NCBI GenBank assembly: GCA_019651435.1
Contig: BOYI01000001.1
Location: 372,001-436,000, forward strand
DNA: 64,000 nt
Direction of reading: 5' to 3'
Origin: Pelagibacteraceae bacterium
Lineage (GTDB): Bacteria; Pseudomonadota; Alphaproteobacteria; HIMB59
Made by a program: the position numbers and the translations under genes. Shown piece after piece: positions 62,684 to 64,000 of this stretch. The notes under the pieces were generated by a model, which was not told where the DNA came from, made no database searches, and worked only from the letters and a program-made list of their open reading frames with translations. Within the stretch, counting starts at the first letter, position 1. Each line of letters starts with the position of its first letter.

Positions 62684-63192
62684 CGCTATAAAGGCTGACT
62701 AATTTATCTTTCATTTTAGATCTGCCATTTAGAAAAGCTAGCTCTAATAAGATTATAACACCCAGTGTTTTTGCTTTTGTCTTTTTAATTAGTTTTATTG
62801 AGGCTTGAATTGTACCGCTAGTAGCAAAAATATCATCTATAATTACTACTTTATCGTTTCCTTTGAGCATATCTTTTTGTATTTCTAATTGATTTTTACC
62901 ATATTCAAGTTTGTAACTAGTGCAAAATGTTTTTCCAGGTAACTTTCCTTTTTTTCTAATCATGACTAATTTAAGTTTTAGTTTATAGGCTACAGCTGCT
63001 GCAAAAATAAAACCCTCGAGAGTCAATTCCTACTATAGTATTGGCTTTCATTTTTTTTACTTCGATCGTCATCTTATTGACAATTTTATTAAATTCTTTT
63101 GGGTTAGCCAGTATCGTAGCAATATCATAAAAAGCGATACCTTTTTTTGGAAAGTCTTTTATAATTCTGATACTTTTAGGGGCACCTTTCAT
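62673..63192 (-). CDS. apt: Adenine phosphoribosyltransferase (frameshift near 63005)
   Basis: IKDFPKKGIAFYDIATIL, VGIDSRGF, VIIDDIFATSGTIQASIKLI. Confidence 0.9.
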
Positions 63193-63938
63193 GAAGAGAA
63201 AGATTAAATCAGTATTTAACAAAAAAAACAAAAAAGAAAATTATTTGTTTAACTTCTTATAGTTATAATTTTACAAAAATTATAGATGATTTAGTTGATG
63301 TAATTCTTGTCGGTGACTCGATGGGAATGGTCCTTTATGGTATGGATAATACAAGAGATATAAATGATGAAATCATGATAAGACACGCTTCTGCAGTAAA
63401 AAAAGCTGCTAAAAACTCTTTAGTATTCTTTGATCTTCCATATTCAAAAAAGTTCTCTGAGAAAAATATAATAAAAAGAACAATAAATATATTTAATCAA
63501 ACAAAATGCGATGGTGTCAAAATTGAGGGAAATTCAGAATTAGTAGATGTCATAAAATATCTAAAAAAAATGAATATTCCAGTAATGGCTCATGTCGGCC
63601 TTCAACCTCAAAAGTTTTCATCATCTAGTAAATTTAAAATATATGGGCGCAAAGATGATGATTTAAAAAACATATTAAACGATTGTATTGATTTAGAAAA
63701 AGCAGGAGCAATTTCTTTATTATTAGAGGGAATGCTTACAAAGATTGCAAAGCAAATAACTATTACATCAAAAATTCCTACAATAGGAATAGGTGCTTCA
63801 GAGAATTGTGATGGTCAGATTTTGGTATCGGAAGATATGCTAGGAATGTTCACAGAGTATCATCCTAAGTTTGTAAAGAAGTATGCAAAGCTTTCTACAA
63901 ATATCCAAAATGCTATCAAAAAATTTAGGAAGAAGTAA
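63191..63938 (+). CDS. panB: 3-methyl-2-oxobutanoate hydroxymethyltransferase (frameshift in A-run near 63230)
   Basis: MKRKIKSVFNKKNKKKIICLTSYSYNF, VILVGDSMGMVLYGMDNT, MAHVGLQPQ, IPTIGIGASENCDGQILVSEDMLGMF. Confidence 0.93.
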
Positions 63939-64000
63939 ATAGCTATAAATTTCCTAACAAGAAATTTAGATATGATTAATCTTGTCTTTTAATAGAGCTA

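Overview
AT-rich bacterial chromosome segment that looks alphaproteobacterial. Lineage clues: rpsU next to COQ9, a circularly permuted two-piece tmRNA gene, murA-hisG-hisD-infA-rng, hflK-hflC-degP-miaA-ilvBNC-leuA and mreBCD-mrdA-rodA. Most of the window is core metabolism and cell-wall genes. Two metabolic clusters may be accessory: (i) a TRAP transporter, glutamine-synthetase-like, Fe-alcohol dehydrogenase and aldehyde dehydrogenase cluster (17.1-24.1 kb); (ii) a minus-strand cluster of AA_synth/DUF1185-like, alpha/beta hydrolase, LLM flavin oxidoreductase, aldehyde dehydrogenase and methyltransferase genes directly downstream of tRNA-Thr (29.7-34.3 kb). RNA genes: tRNA-Thr(GGU), tRNA-Phe(GAA), a permuted tmRNA with tag ANDNELALAA, and a candidate structured ncRNA at about 29.61-29.72 kb. 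At least 25 genes, many normally essential, are broken by small frameshifts, often in homopolymers. This points to uncorrected sequencing indels more than real gene decay, so many CDS below are joined across frames. I saw no CRISPR array, transposase, prophage or rRNA. All family calls are from reading protein motifs; no searches were run.
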